From Pedobacter glucosidilyticus (GTDB taxonomy: Bacteria > Bacteroidota > Bacteroidia > Sphingobacteriales > Sphingobacteriaceae): DNA of 64,000 bases. The notes below the pieces were generated by a model, which saw nothing but the letters and a program-made list of their open reading frames with translations, had not been told where the DNA came from and did not search any database. Shown in pieces: positions 9,153 through 18,822 of the stretch; position 1 is the stretch's first letter; every line of letters begins with the position of its first letter. The stretch lies in assembly GCF_002483235.1 (NCBI RefSeq), contig NZ_DLHN01000020.1, positions 83,667-147,666 on the forward strand, written 5' to 3'. Position numbers and translations under genes: made by a program.

Positions 9153-10709
9153 ATGATGAAAGCAAAATATATATCCTCTTTTATTATTGGACTATCGTCT
9201 TTAGTAATGCTAAATTCATGTAATTCTGCATTAGATAGAGACCCTCTAACACAATATGGTTCTGATAATTTTTGGAATGAGCCTGCACAAGCTAGTGCAG
9301 TTTTAACAGGAACCTATTTAAGATTACAAACTGCATTAAATACGGAGTTTTTCTTTTATGGTGATTCGAGATCAGATATCTGCGGTTTATATTTAGAAAA
9401 TAACACTCAAAATATAGCTGTTATCTTTAATAGACTTGATGCAAACCTTCCAGTTACAGATTGGGGAAATTTTTATGTCATTATTAATCAGGCTAACCTG
9501 ATTATAAAGAATGTAAAAATAATGAATGATAAAGGTTTGTATGTTGGAAGAACAACAGAATACAATAGGGTGTTAGGGCAAGCTTATGCCTTAAGAGCTT
9601 TAGCTTATTTCTATTTAGTAAGGGTTTGGGGCGATGTGCCTTTGATTACCGAGCCAGTAGAAAATCCATCAGATTTAAATGCGCTTAAAACTCCTAGAGT
9701 AGCTAAAGACACAGTTTTTAACCGCATATCAACAGATTTAAGATTAGCAAGAGATTTAGTGCCTACTTCTTATTCGGATGCTCAACAAACCAGAGCCACA
9801 ATAACTAGGGGAGCAGTAGATGCAATTATGACAGATTATTGCATGTGGAAGAATGATCCAGACAGTGTGATCACTACTTCTGCCAGGGTAATATCTAATA
9901 CGCAATATGGCTTAACAGCTCTTTATGATCCAAATATAGATTATTATACTTTACCACAAGTTGAAGTAGATAAAACAGAGTATTCTAAAATGTTTACAGA
10001 TGGATTTAGTAAAGAATCTATTTTAGAAATAGCTTATAATAATGATGAAAATACATTGTCAGGCTTATTAACACTATTTGGTGGTGGTCAGGGAGTAGCA
10101 CAATTTTTTGCTGATAGAGATTTAGTAACCAGCTACAGATCAGGAGATCTTAGAACAGTTGCACATTTTAAAAATGAGAATCAGATTTATAAAAACTTTC
10201 CTAAAGGTACTTTTGATAGGGTAACAGAAAATGATAAAAATGTTATCCTCTATCGTTTATCGGATATCTTACTACTCAGAGCAGAAGCATTAGTTAAAAC
10301 TAATCAGCGTTCTGCTGCGTGGACACTTATTAAGCAAGTTAGAGAAAGGGCTTTCGGTCCCGTTGAGGTTGAAACATTAGTTCCTGGTTCTAATCCAGCT
10401 AGGTATGTGATTAATAATCCTAATCCTTATAATAGGTTAAATACAGGTGTTACTAGTAATTCCGAAAGAGCTGCTTTTTTAGCTTTAAGTAATGATGCTG
10501 CCGAGGATTATATCCTAGAAGAGAGAAAAAAAGAGCTTTGCTTTGAAGGTAAGCGCTGGTTTGATTTGGTTAGAACCGGAAAAGTTATCCAGGTGATGCA
10601 AAATAGAACCAATGGTAAAATTACCAATCCGGCAAATATCCTTTGGCCTATTAACTTAAATATCATCAGACAGAATCCAAATATTGAACAAAATGATTTT
10701 TATAAATAG
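9153..10709 (+). CDS. SusD/RagB-family glycan-binding lipoprotein
   Basis: A 518-residue lipoprotein: the signal sequence ends in L-N-S-C-N, and the family N-terminal motif L-D-R-D-P-L-T-Q-Y follows. The tetratricopeptide-type helical region (A-Y-A-L-R-A-L-A-Y-F-Y-L-V-R near 130-150) and the C-terminal R-K-K-E-L-C-F-E-G-K-R-W-F-D-L-V-R block are hallmarks of SusD. It acts as the surface lid of the SusC channel and selects the glycan. The start is 1 bp after the SusC stop, so translation is probably coupled. Confidence 0.95.
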   Translation: MMKAKYISSFIIGLSSLVMLNSCNSALDRDPLTQYGSDNFWNEPAQASAVLTGTYLRLQTALNTEFFFYGDSRSDICGLYLENNTQNIAVIFNRLDANLPVTDWGNFYVIINQANLIIKNVKIMNDKGLYVGRTTEYNRVLGQAYALRALAYFYLVRVWGDVPLITEPVENPSDLNALKTPRVAKDTVFNRISTDLRLARDLVPTSYSDAQQTRATITRGAVDAIMTDYCMWKNDPDSVITTSARVISNTQYGLTALYDPNIDYYTLPQVEVDKTEYSKMFTDGFSKESILEIAYNNDENTLSGLLTLFGGGQGVAQFFADRDLVTSYRSGDLRTVAHFKNENQIYKNFPKGTFDRVTENDKNVILYRLSDILLLRAEALVKTNQRSAAWTLIKQVRERAFGPVEVETLVPGSNPARYVINNPNPYNRLNTGVTSNSERAAFLALSNDAAEDYILEERKKELCFEGKRWFDLVRTGKVIQVMQNRTNGKITNPANILWPINLNIIRQNPNIEQNDFYK

Positions 10710-10712
10710 TTT

Positions 10713-12209
10713 ATGAAAAAGGTTAAAATATTTATAAGTGTTCTAATTATAGTTTTAATTGGCACTTCATGCAATAAGTTACAGTTGTTAAAAGATGTAG
10801 ACCCAAACCCTATTCCGGCAGGTATAGATCTTAAAAATAAAACCATCTGGGAGTTTCTTGCTGAGGATAATTTTCATGAAAACGATTTAACAGAAATTGG
10901 TATGTATGGTAAAGCCATTGAACATGCAGGGTTAAAAGATTTGCTAAACAGTGATGGTAATCTTACCGTAATTATTCCTAATAATACCGCTATTAATAAT
11001 TTGATAACTTCTGCTTTAGGTTATAGCAGTTTACAAGATGTGCCACCGGCAGTAATGAAAAACTTACTTTTGAGTACTATAATTAGTCAAAGAGTTAGAT
11101 CATTTGATTTACAAGTATCAGAAACAAAGTCATTTGAATCCTTAAATAATGATTCTTTGTACTTTACCAGAACAGTAGCTACAGCAGATGCTTACAGGTT
11201 TACCATAAATAGTTCTCCAAGATTGGCTTCTCCATCATCAATTGTAAGAACTCAAAATCTAGAATTTAAAAATGGTATTGCACATGTGGTTACTTCTTTT
11301 ACCAATTATATCCCGAGTACCTCTAATAAGGATGCTGGAAATGCTACAGTAAAAGTAGATTCCATTCCCGTTACTAAAGATTCTTACGTTAATGGTGGTA
11401 GTTCAACCTTAAGAAATACCAATTATGGCTCTGTAACTACCATGTCTGTTAAAAATTTCCCAACAGATATGAGTTTTACACGAAGGGGGATTACACAATT
11501 TGCGGTTAGAAGACCATCATTTACAGAAAGGATTGGTTCTGTTGAAGTTTATTTCTTTTTAAATAGGATAGATGGTGCGGGAACAATCCTTATCAATGAA
11601 GATCAAAATATTGATTGGCAAGAAAACACCATTAATTGGAATAATGCACCTATACCTGGCTCTGTACCTTTATTTTCTTTTCCTGTTAATTCTGAAAGTA
11701 ATTTTAGGTGGCAAACCGGTATAATTACCTCTGCTTATATAGATGCTATCAATAGCAATAAAACTTTTATCAATATTGGTATTTTCACACCAAATACACC
11801 CCTTTATTATTTTGCAACTAAAGAGGCTCCGGCAAACAGAAGGCCCTACATGCTGATAAAAAGTGTAGCGCAAACGGTATTAAGAGATTTACTCAATACT
11901 GGATTAACGGTTAATGCCAATACTGGATATAAGATTCTTACTATCCAAGACTTAAAGCTAGAAGGTACTACAGATAAAAATATCTTTTATAACATTAAAA
12001 CCTTACCTACAAACGGTATTTTAGTTATAAACGGGATTCCGGCTAAAGAAGCTGGTAAATCATCATTTTCTCAGGAATTGATGAGAAAAGGTGGAGTTAA
12101 ATACTTGTATACCGGCACTGGTAATACTGATACTTTTGAACTAGAAGCAAGCGATTTTCAAAATGGCTTCTATCCAGATATCATCAATGTGAATGTAAGC
12201 ATTCAGTAA
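10713..12209 (+). CDS. Surface lipoprotein with fasciclin, CBM96/DNRLRE-like and cadherin-like modules
   Basis: A 498-residue lipoprotein (lipobox G-T-S-C-N) that starts 3 bp after SusD. Residues about 45-195 form a fasciclin-like domain (W-E-F-L-A-E-D, L-T-V-I-I-P-N-N-T-A, N-G-I-A-H-V-V). Residues about 215-390 look like a CBM96/DNRLRE module (D-S-Y-V-N-G-G-S-S-T-L-R-N-T-N-Y-G opening, then R-G-I-T-Q-F). The last 100 residues resemble one CSPG/cadherin-like repeat (L-P-T-N-G-I-L-V-I-N-G-I, K-Y-L-Y-T-G). There is no enzyme motif. Its place after SusD suggests a surface glycan-binding accessory protein, as SusE/SusF are in the starch system. The binding specificity is unknown. Confidence 0.75.
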   Translation: MKKVKIFISVLIIVLIGTSCNKLQLLKDVDPNPIPAGIDLKNKTIWEFLAEDNFHENDLTEIGMYGKAIEHAGLKDLLNSDGNLTVIIPNNTAINNLITSALGYSSLQDVPPAVMKNLLLSTIISQRVRSFDLQVSETKSFESLNNDSLYFTRTVATADAYRFTINSSPRLASPSSIVRTQNLEFKNGIAHVVTSFTNYIPSTSNKDAGNATVKVDSIPVTKDSYVNGGSSTLRNTNYGSVTTMSVKNFPTDMSFTRRGITQFAVRRPSFTERIGSVEVYFFLNRIDGAGTILINEDQNIDWQENTINWNNAPIPGSVPLFSFPVNSESNFRWQTGIITSAYIDAINSNKTFINIGIFTPNTPLYYFATKEAPANRRPYMLIKSVAQTVLRDLLNTGLTVNANTGYKILTIQDLKLEGTTDKNIFYNIKTLPTNGILVINGIPAKEAGKSSFSQELMRKGGVKYLYTGTGNTDTFELEASDFQNGFYPDIINVNVSIQ

Positions 12210-12218
12210 ACTCAGGAT

Positions 12219-12268
12219 AAGCCTGCATTTTACCTTTATTCTAATAAATGTAGAGTGCAGGCTTTTTA
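12219..12268 (+). terminator. Rho-independent terminator after the SusCD operon
   Basis: A 9-bp perfect stem (AAGCCTGCA at 12219-12227, TGCAGGCTT at 12256-12264) is followed by a short T run. It lies just after the fasciclin gene, so the following FAD oxidoreductase gene probably has its own promoter or depends on read-through. Confidence 0.75.
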
Positions 12269-12336
12269 TATCAATACTTATCTTAAGCTATTACTCGTCT
12301 CAGAATAGCCTTTATTTCTCAATCAAATTTATCAAA

Positions 12337-14340
12337 ATGAGGGTTCATATTATCATGATACTGTTATTATATAGTATCAATCAAGCAAATGCTCAAAAAA
12401 CAGATGTTGTTATTTATGGAGCAACTGCTTCAGGTGTTATGGCGGCTATTGCAGCTGCTAAAGAAGGGGTAAAAGTAACTTTAGTAGAGCCTGGAAATCA
12501 TATTGGTGGTATGCTTACTGGTGGATTATCTCATACAGATTATGGAGATAGAACAGTTATTGGAGGTTTAGCAGCAGAGTTTTATCAAAAAGTTGCGGAT
12601 TATTACAAAGTTCCTATATTCTATTGGCGTGGACCCGAACCTAAAGTGGGAGAACAACTATTAAAAGAATGGCTTATCCAGTATAAAGTAAATGTTCTTT
12701 ATGGGAAAAGAGTGATTCAGGTTGAAAAAGAATCAGGTGTGATTTCTGCTTTAACTTTCAAAGATGGTACAAGAATACAAGCAAAAGCTTTTATAGATGC
12801 TAGTTATGAAGGAGATTTAATGGCCAAAGCGAAAGTTTCCTATACTTTTGGAAGAGAAGGAAAGAAGGATTATAATGAAACATGGGCAGGCAGGCAACCC
12901 ATTACCTTTACAAGCCATCAGATAGATGTTAAGTTAAGTCCATTTATTGATGAAAAACAGAAATTGATTCTTCCTTTGATAAAAAAAGAACCCATGGTAG
13001 AAATTGGGGAGGCAGATAAGGGTATACAGTCTTACTGCTTTAGAATGATTGCGACAAATAATTTGGAGAATATGATACCGTGGCCAAAACCAAATCATTA
13101 TAATCCAGAAAATTTTGAACTTATAAAAAGATATTATCAAGAAAAGCCTGAGGCCGGGCCCTTAATTAATTTTATTCCAACACTACCTCATCAAAAAGCT
13201 GATATTAATTCTGCTGTAGGTATTTCAACAAACTTATTAGACGGCTCTAGTTGGCGTTATCCTGATGCAGATTATGAACTACGTGATAGTATTTGGCAAT
13301 GGCACAAAGATTATACCTTAGGTCTTACTTATTTTTTGGCTCATGATAGCTCAGTCCCAGAACATGTAAGGAACAAGATGAAAACATTTGGTCTTTGTAA
13401 AGATGAATATATCAACAATGCCAATTTTCCTCATCAGCTTTATGTTAGGGAAGCTAGAAGAATGAAAGGGGAATATTTTATGACTGAACATGATCTCTTG
13501 AAAGATACGATAAAGTATGATGCTATAGGAATGGGATCTTATAATATGGATGTTAGAGAAATGCAGAGGAGTTTTATTGGTATTAGCCGTTTTCCTGATA
13601 TTAAATATGAAGTTTATAATGAAGGATATTTATCTATTCCTGTAGCACAGTATGAAATCCCTTATAGAGCACTGGTGCCTAAATATGAGGAGTGTAAAAA
13701 TTTATTGGTTTCTGTTTGTGTTTCTGGAAGCCATTTGGCTATTTCCTCAATCAGAATGGAACCTCAATATATGATTATGGGCCAGGCAGCGGGTTTAGCT
13801 GCAGCCTTAGCTATTAAAACAAATAGAGCAGTACAGCAAATTGATATATTTTCGCTTCAGCAAAAATTAAAGGCAGAAAATCAAATACTTTCTTTAAAAA
13901 ATAATCCTTATGGATTATGGAATAAAGTAGATGATATTGTTATTGATAATAATATGAAGGGATTTATTTCTTTTACCGGAGATTGGAAAGAAGAAGAAAC
14001 AAAATTAAAGGGACGTTATGAAATGAATTTTAGAAGTAAGCAAAAAGGTAAAAGTGGTACGTTTACTTTTAAGCCATATTTATTTAAGTCAGGGCAGTAT
14101 AATCTTTACTATTGGTCTCCTGCTAATCAGGAAAATGAAACTGAGGTGCCATTAGAAATTCACACCTCATCAGGTCTAAAATTTGCCACCATCAATCAAA
14201 AGAACTTTGGCGGAGAATGGATTAAAATTGGAAGTTATTCTTTTGAAAAAGGTAATAAACATGGTGTAACTATTATTGGTGATAAAGATAAGTACACAGT
14301 TGCAGATGCTTTCCGTTTTGAGTACATCAAAAATCAATAA
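12337..14340 (+). CDS. Exported FAD-dependent oxidoreductase with C-terminal golvesin/xanthan-lyase-type domain
   Basis: A 667-residue protein with a Sec-type signal peptide (cleavage near A-N-A-Q). The N-terminal V-V-I-Y-G-A-T-A-S-G-V dinucleotide-binding loop, an acidic residue ending the second strand (L-V-E-P-G) and I-G-G-M-L-T-G-G place it in the FAD_oxidored family (PF12831-like). A second conserved block, G-Q-A-A-G-L-A-A-A-L-A near 485, contacts FAD in relatives. Residues about 545-665 (G-D-W-K, Y-N-L-Y-Y-W-S-P, A-D-A-F-R-F-E) resemble the golvesin/xanthan lyase C-terminal beta domain, probably for glycan or surface binding. The substrate is unknown; oxidation of a sugar in the periplasm is a plausible guess. 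It is convergent with the HTCS gene. Confidence 0.8.
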   Translation: MRVHIIMILLLYSINQANAQKTDVVIYGATASGVMAAIAAAKEGVKVTLVEPGNHIGGMLTGGLSHTDYGDRTVIGGLAAEFYQKVADYYKVPIFYWRGPEPKVGEQLLKEWLIQYKVNVLYGKRVIQVEKESGVISALTFKDGTRIQAKAFIDASYEGDLMAKAKVSYTFGREGKKDYNETWAGRQPITFTSHQIDVKLSPFIDEKQKLILPLIKKEPMVEIGEADKGIQSYCFRMIATNNLENMIPWPKPNHYNPENFELIKRYYQEKPEAGPLINFIPTLPHQKADINSAVGISTNLLDGSSWRYPDADYELRDSIWQWHKDYTLGLTYFLAHDSSVPEHVRNKMKTFGLCKDEYINNANFPHQLYVREARRMKGEYFMTEHDLLKDTIKYDAIGMGSYNMDVREMQRSFIGISRFPDIKYEVYNEGYLSIPVAQYEIPYRALVPKYEECKNLLVSVCVSGSHLAISSIRMEPQYMIMGQAAGLAAALAIKTNRAVQQIDIFSLQQKLKAENQILSLKNNPYGLWNKVDDIVIDNNMKGFISFTGDWKEEETKLKGRYEMNFRSKQKGKSGTFTFKPYLFKSGQYNLYYWSPANQENETEVPLEIHTSSGLKFATINQKNFGGEWIKIGSYSFEKGNKHGVTIIGDKDKYTVADAFRFEYIKNQ

Positions 14341-14364
14341 TTATTTTACTGCCACTAAAATTAC

Positions 14365-17300
14365 CTAAGAGTTGGTTTCGGCAAACTCTTTTGGAGTTTT
14401 ACCAAACTCTTCTTTAAAGCATCTTCTAAAATAATTTAAATCTAAAAAGCCTACCATATAAGCAACTTCGCTTATATGGTGCTTTTTTGTAGCAAGAAGT
14501 TGTGCAGCTCTTTTTAATCTTACACCTCGTATAAACTCTACTGGAGTTTGATTGGTAAGTGCTTTAATTTTTCTATATAAAGTTACTCTACTCATAAAAA
14601 CCTCTTTACATAAATCTTCTACACTAAGTTTTGGATCTGAAATGTGGGTCTCTATGAATTTCATGATTTTTTCTAACAGAACTTCATCAGTAGATGAAAC
14701 GGCAATATTTAAAGGTTGTAAGGTAACTTCTTTTTTATAGCGATCTCTTAGTTTCTGGCGTATTTCAAGTAAATTCCATACCCTGGTCTCTAATATTTTA
14801 ATGCTGAATGGCTTGGTTAAATAATCATCAGCTCCAGTTTCTAATCCTTCAATTTTATAAATGATAGGAGTGCGGGCTGTTAATAAGATGATAGGGATAT
14901 GGCTCGTCCTATGATCTTTTTTTAAAGTGCTACATAAAGTAGTACCGCTAGTTTCTGGCATCATGACATCACTAATAATGATATCTGGTAATAGTTCTAA
15001 AGCTTTATTAATTCCTTCTTTACCATTTCTTGCTGTATGTATATGAAATTTTTCTTCAAAATGATTAACCAGAAAGGATAAAACATCTTTATTATCTTCC
15101 ACAATTAGCAAAATGGGCTTTTCACCTTTATAATCTTCAAGGATATGGTTATACTTTTCTTGGTTAATTTCAATAGAATCAGTGCTAGCTTCTAATTGAT
15201 AATAAAGCTGAATATCCTCACTATTTTTATAGTTACTAATAATTTCTTCGGGTTTAAAATGTTGGTTACCTAATGGCAATGTAATGGTAAAAGTGGTAAA
15301 ACCGTTTTCATTTTCATGCGCCTCTTTACTTGCTACGCTAATTGTTCCTTTATGTAACTCAACTAAAATTTTTGTAAAACTAAGACCAATTCCATGTCCA
15401 GGTTTGTGTTCGCCATTACCATTAAAGTTGATAAATTGATCAAATATATGCTTGATATTTGTTTCTGCTATACCAATACCATTATCTACTACTTCAATTA
15501 AAACCTGTTGGTTCTCTTTTGTTTTAACTCTAATTATAACTTCTCCACCCTTTTTATTGAATTTAAGGGCATTTGAAATGAGATTATAAAATATCTTCTC
15601 AAACTTATCCCTGTCAAACCATAATTTAATACTGCTCTCATCAGATTCGATTTTAAGATTGATGCCTAAATGTTTAGCATAGCTTTGAAAAGAGTAGGTA
15701 ATCTCTTTCAAAAATCTGATAATATTGCCTTCTGCTACTTGTAGCTTCATGTTTCCACTCTCAAATTTCCTAAAGTCTAAAAGCTGGTTAATCAGTCTCA
15801 TCAGCCTTTCCCCATTTCTTTTCATCATCATTAACTGATTATTTATCTTATTGTTAGCTGTATTAGCTTCAATAAGTTTCTCTAAAGGAGCTAGAATTAG
15901 TGTGATAGGTGTTTTTATCTCATGAGATATATTGGTGAAGAAATTCAACTTTTGTTGGTATAGTTCTTGGTCTTTTTCTCTAATTAAATGTTCATAGTAT
16001 AAATCATTTTTAAGCTTTGCCGTTTTAAGAGAATAGAAATAATACAAATAAAGTAGTGTAGCAATGATGCTTGCGTATAACAGGTAAGCCCACCAGCTTT
16101 TCCACCAAGGTGGTAGAACTATAATTTTAAGTACCTTGGCCTGTTCGTTCCATAAACCATCATTGTTGGCTGCTTTAATATTTAAATAGTATGTTCCAGC
16201 ATCTAAATTAGTGTATGTGGCAACCCTTTGATTATTAACTATATGCCAATCTTCATTACCCAAACCATCTAGTTTATATTGATATTGGTTTTTGGTAGGA
16301 TTGATATAATTTAATGCTGAAAATTTTACACTAAAAAAAGCTTGATTGTTGCTTAAGACAATTTTATCCACCTCATTTATGGCAGCGGTTAAAGGTGAGT
16401 TTTCTTCTTCAACATAAATCTTTTTATTTCTAATTTGAAACTCAGTAAGTACTACGGGTGCTTTAAATTTATTAATGGTTATTTGTTCAGGATCAAAGTA
16501 ACTAATCCCATTAATACCTCCAAAAAATAGCTTTCCTTCTTGGTTAATTGTACTAGAACCTGTTATAAATTGATTACTTTGTAATCCATCTTCAAAATAA
16601 TAGTTTATGATTTTATAATCTTTTTCATTAAAAGGAGCTTTGAATTTATGGAAGCTAAGTTTTGAAAGCCCTTTGTTAGAGCTTAACCATAAATTACCAT
16701 TTTTATCCTCTTTAATATCCTGAATAACATCATTTGCCAAGCCATGTTGAGTAGTTAAGGCATAAAATTTCTTTAGTCTAGCATCAAAAAAGTTTAAACC
16801 TCCTCCTCTTGTTCCTATCCAAATTCTATCTTTAGAATCAATAAAAATAGATTGAACGCTGCTGTTACTTAAGCTATATTCATTTTCTGGAAGGTGTCTG
16901 TAATTATAAAATCTAGTGCCATTAAAAAAGCTCAACCCTCCTGGAGTAGCAATCCATAGATTTTCTTTTTTATCCTTATAGATTTTGGTAATATGGTTAC
17001 TAACTAATCCCTCTTGCTTTTCATTATACTTAAATTGCTTTATTTCTCCATTATCTTGCAGCAGCAGTATACCAGAACCATTTGTACCCACCCATATACC
17101 TTTATTTGTTTTTTCTAAAGTATAAACACCATTATTTTCAGGGATTTTGTATTCCTTAAAGGTTTCTTTAGCCGTATCCATACGCCATAAGCTACTTAAA
17201 GTGCCAATCCATAATTGATGATTATCACTCATGATAGCTTTTACAGTATTAGAAGTATTAGGATTATAATTGGTAAATAGAAAAGTTTTAAATGATGATA

Positions 17301-18483
17301 AATTATTACTTATCAAATTTAGCCCTCTACTTTCTGTTCCTACCCATAGTTTTCCATCTTTATCATAACAAATAGCATTTACTACTTTTGAGCTTAAGCC
17401 CTGTTTGTTACCAAAATTCTCAGTAATTAAAGAGAAAAAATTATTGTTTTCAGAAACCATATTAAGACCACCAGAATAGGTTCCTATCCAATAATTATTG
17501 GCTTTATCTTTAGTAATACATCTAATGATATTGTGAGAAATAGAAGTTAAATCATATTTATCATTTACATAATTGGTGAATTTATTTTGTTTAATATGAT
17601 ACACTACTAATCCTTCTCGGGTACCAAGCCAAACCTCGTCTTTATTTTTAATGAAGATTTCTCTAACTGCATTAATAGGTAAACCGTTTTTTGTGGCTAA
17701 TTGAGATAAATTTCTTAATGAATTTCTTTTTTTATTATAAACAAATACACCATAAAACTCGGTACCAATCCATACATTACCATGATCATCTTTTTGAATA
17801 GTTCTGATAAAAGATTTTTGTAGTATTTTATGGTCTCTTAAAATAGGTGAGGGGTGTTGTAAGGTATTAGTTTTAGGATTGAAAACTTTAAGTCCTTTGC
17901 CTTTACTAAGCCATAATAAACTTTTTTCATCTAAATAAATATGATGTATTCTATTCTGATCTTTTTCTTTTGTAGGGGGAAGTTTATAAACCGTTACTTT
18001 TTTGGTTTTTTTATCGTATCTCTTAAAATCGCCTAAACTTCCTATCCATATATCTCCATTTTTAGCTTCTTCAAATGAAGTAATATATTCGCCAGAGCCA
18101 TCAATGATAGCTGATTTATTCACAACTTTTTTGAAAATTTCTTTCTTTCTGTCAAATACATTGAGTCCTTTGGCTGTACCAATCCAAATATTACCCTCTT
18201 TATCTTCATGTAAGGCATTAATCTGGTTATTGCTTATTGATTTCTTGTTTTTGTTATCATGTCTATATATCGTAAACTCATAACCATCAAACTTATTTAA
18301 GCCATCTTCTGTACCTATCCAGATAAATCCATAATGATCTACCAAAATGCATAATACAGTATTTTGAGAGAGACCTTCATTGATAGTATAATGCTTAAAT
18401 GAAATTTTTTTGGTTTGCGCATGGTTTTCCCCATGTAGACTAAGAAATATTAGGGCTAAAATACCGAGTAATTTTATTTTCAA
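14365..18483 (-). CDS. Hybrid two-component system regulator (HTCS)
   Basis: A 1372-residue one-protein signalling system. A signal peptide (cleavage near N-H-A-Q) is followed by a periplasmic sensor of many Reg_prop beta-propeller repeats (I-W-I-G-T motifs, about 30-680), a Y_Y_Y domain (about 735-795) and a transmembrane helix (about 797-820). The cytoplasmic part has a histidine kinase with His854 in N-I-S-H-E-I-K-T-P, an ATPase domain (D-N-G-I-G-I, G-H-G-I-G-L), a receiver with phospho-acceptor Asp1172 in I-S-D-V-M-M-P, and a C-terminal AraC-type helix-turn-helix (about 1265-1372). HTCS proteins bind a specific oligosaccharide and switch on their PUL. All key residues are present. It lies between the SusCD operon and the fucosidase operon, whose upstream regions share an operator-like element. 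Confidence 0.95.
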   Translation of the reverse strand: MKIKLLGILALIFLSLHGENHAQTKKISFKHYTINEGLSQNTVLCILVDHYGFIWIGTEDGLNKFDGYEFTIYRHDNKNKKSISNNQINALHEDKEGNIWIGTAKGLNVFDRKKEIFKKVVNKSAIIDGSGEYITSFEEAKNGDIWIGSLGDFKRYDKKTKKVTVYKLPPTKEKDQNRIHHIYLDEKSLLWLSKGKGLKVFNPKTNTLQHPSPILRDHKILQKSFIRTIQKDDHGNVWIGTEFYGVFVYNKKRNSLRNLSQLATKNGLPINAVREIFIKNKDEVWLGTREGLVVYHIKQNKFTNYVNDKYDLTSISHNIIRCITKDKANNYWIGTYSGGLNMVSENNNFFSLITENFGNKQGLSSKVVNAICYDKDGKLWVGTESRGLNLISNNLSSFKTFLFTNYNPNTSNTVKAIMSDNHQLWIGTLSSLWRMDTAKETFKEYKIPENNGVYTLEKTNKGIWVGTNGSGILLLQDNGEIKQFKYNEKQEGLVSNHITKIYKDKKENLWIATPGGLSFFNGTRFYNYRHLPENEYSLSNSSVQSIFIDSKDRIWIGTRGGGLNFFDARLKKFYALTTQHGLANDVIQDIKEDKNGNLWLSSNKGLSKLSFHKFKAPFNEKDYKIINYYFEDGLQSNQFITGSSTINQEGKLFFGGINGISYFDPEQITINKFKAPVVLTEFQIRNKKIYVEEENSPLTAAINEVDKIVLSNNQAFFSVKFSALNYINPTKNQYQYKLDGLGNEDWHIVNNQRVATYTNLDAGTYYLNIKAANNDGLWNEQAKVLKIIVLPPWWKSWWAYLLYASIIATLLYLYYFYSLKTAKLKNDLYYEHLIREKDQELYQQKLNFFTNISHEIKTPITLILAPLEKLIEANTANNKINNQLMMMKRNGERLMRLINQLLDFRKFESGNMKLQVAEGNIIRFLKEITYSFQSYAKHLGINLKIESDESSIKLWFDRDKFEKIFYNLISNALKFNKKGGEVIIRVKTKENQQVLIEVVDNGIGIAETNIKHIFDQFINFNGNGEHKPGHGIGLSFTKILVELHKGTISVASKEAHENENGFTTFTITLPLGNQHFKPEEIISNYKNSEDIQLYYQLEASTDSIEINQEKYNHILEDYKGEKPILLIVEDNKDVLSFLVNHFEEKFHIHTARNGKEGINKALELLPDIIISDVMMPETSGTTLCSTLKKDHRTSHIPIILLTARTPIIYKIEGLETGADDYLTKPFSIKILETRVWNLLEIRQKLRDRYKKEVTLQPLNIAVSSTDEVLLEKIMKFIETHISDPKLSVEDLCKEVFMSRVTLYRKIKALTNQTPVEFIRGVRLKRAAQLLATKKHHISEVAYMVGFLDLNYFRRCFKEEFGKTPKEFAETNS

Positions 18484-18822
18484 GAATCTAATATTATTGG
18501 TTTAAATAATTTAAACATTAAAATAGCCATCTACAACATCTTCAAAATGATAAGGCTAAATTTTAGTTTATTTGGCTTTTTTAAGACTTTCAAGTTAATT
18601 ATTTATTTTAAGAATATCCCTTACAAATATTTCAAATAAAGTGGTCAATTGTTAAGTAAGGTATTAAATATTGGCTATTTAAGATGTCAATTGTACTTAA
18701 CTTATTTTTTTATCAGTATACTAAAGTAATATTAAGCATGTTTTTTTGAAGTATTACACATGTCTATTCTATCATTAATATGAAGACTTTAGCACAAAAA
18801 CCTTTAATAACCTATATTAATT
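18484..18822. promoter_or_regulatory. Divergent control region between HTCS and the fucosidase operon
   Basis: These 339 bp contain no gene. They hold the second copy of the operator-like element (18731-18762), 60 bp before the fucosidase start codon, and an AACCT leader (18798-18820) with AACCT at about 10-bp spacing ending next to the ATG. The opposite side is the start of the HTCS gene, so autoregulation is possible. Confidence 0.55.
18731..18762. promoter_or_regulatory. Operator-like element, copy 2
   Basis: ATTAAGCATG at 18731-18740, a TTTGAA block, then ACATG at 18758-18762. CATG recurs 22 bp apart, exactly as in the copy at 5851-5882, and 18 of the first 20 bases are the same in both copies. 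Likely a binding site for the DNA-binding domain of the neighbouring HTCS (inference). Confidence 0.5.
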
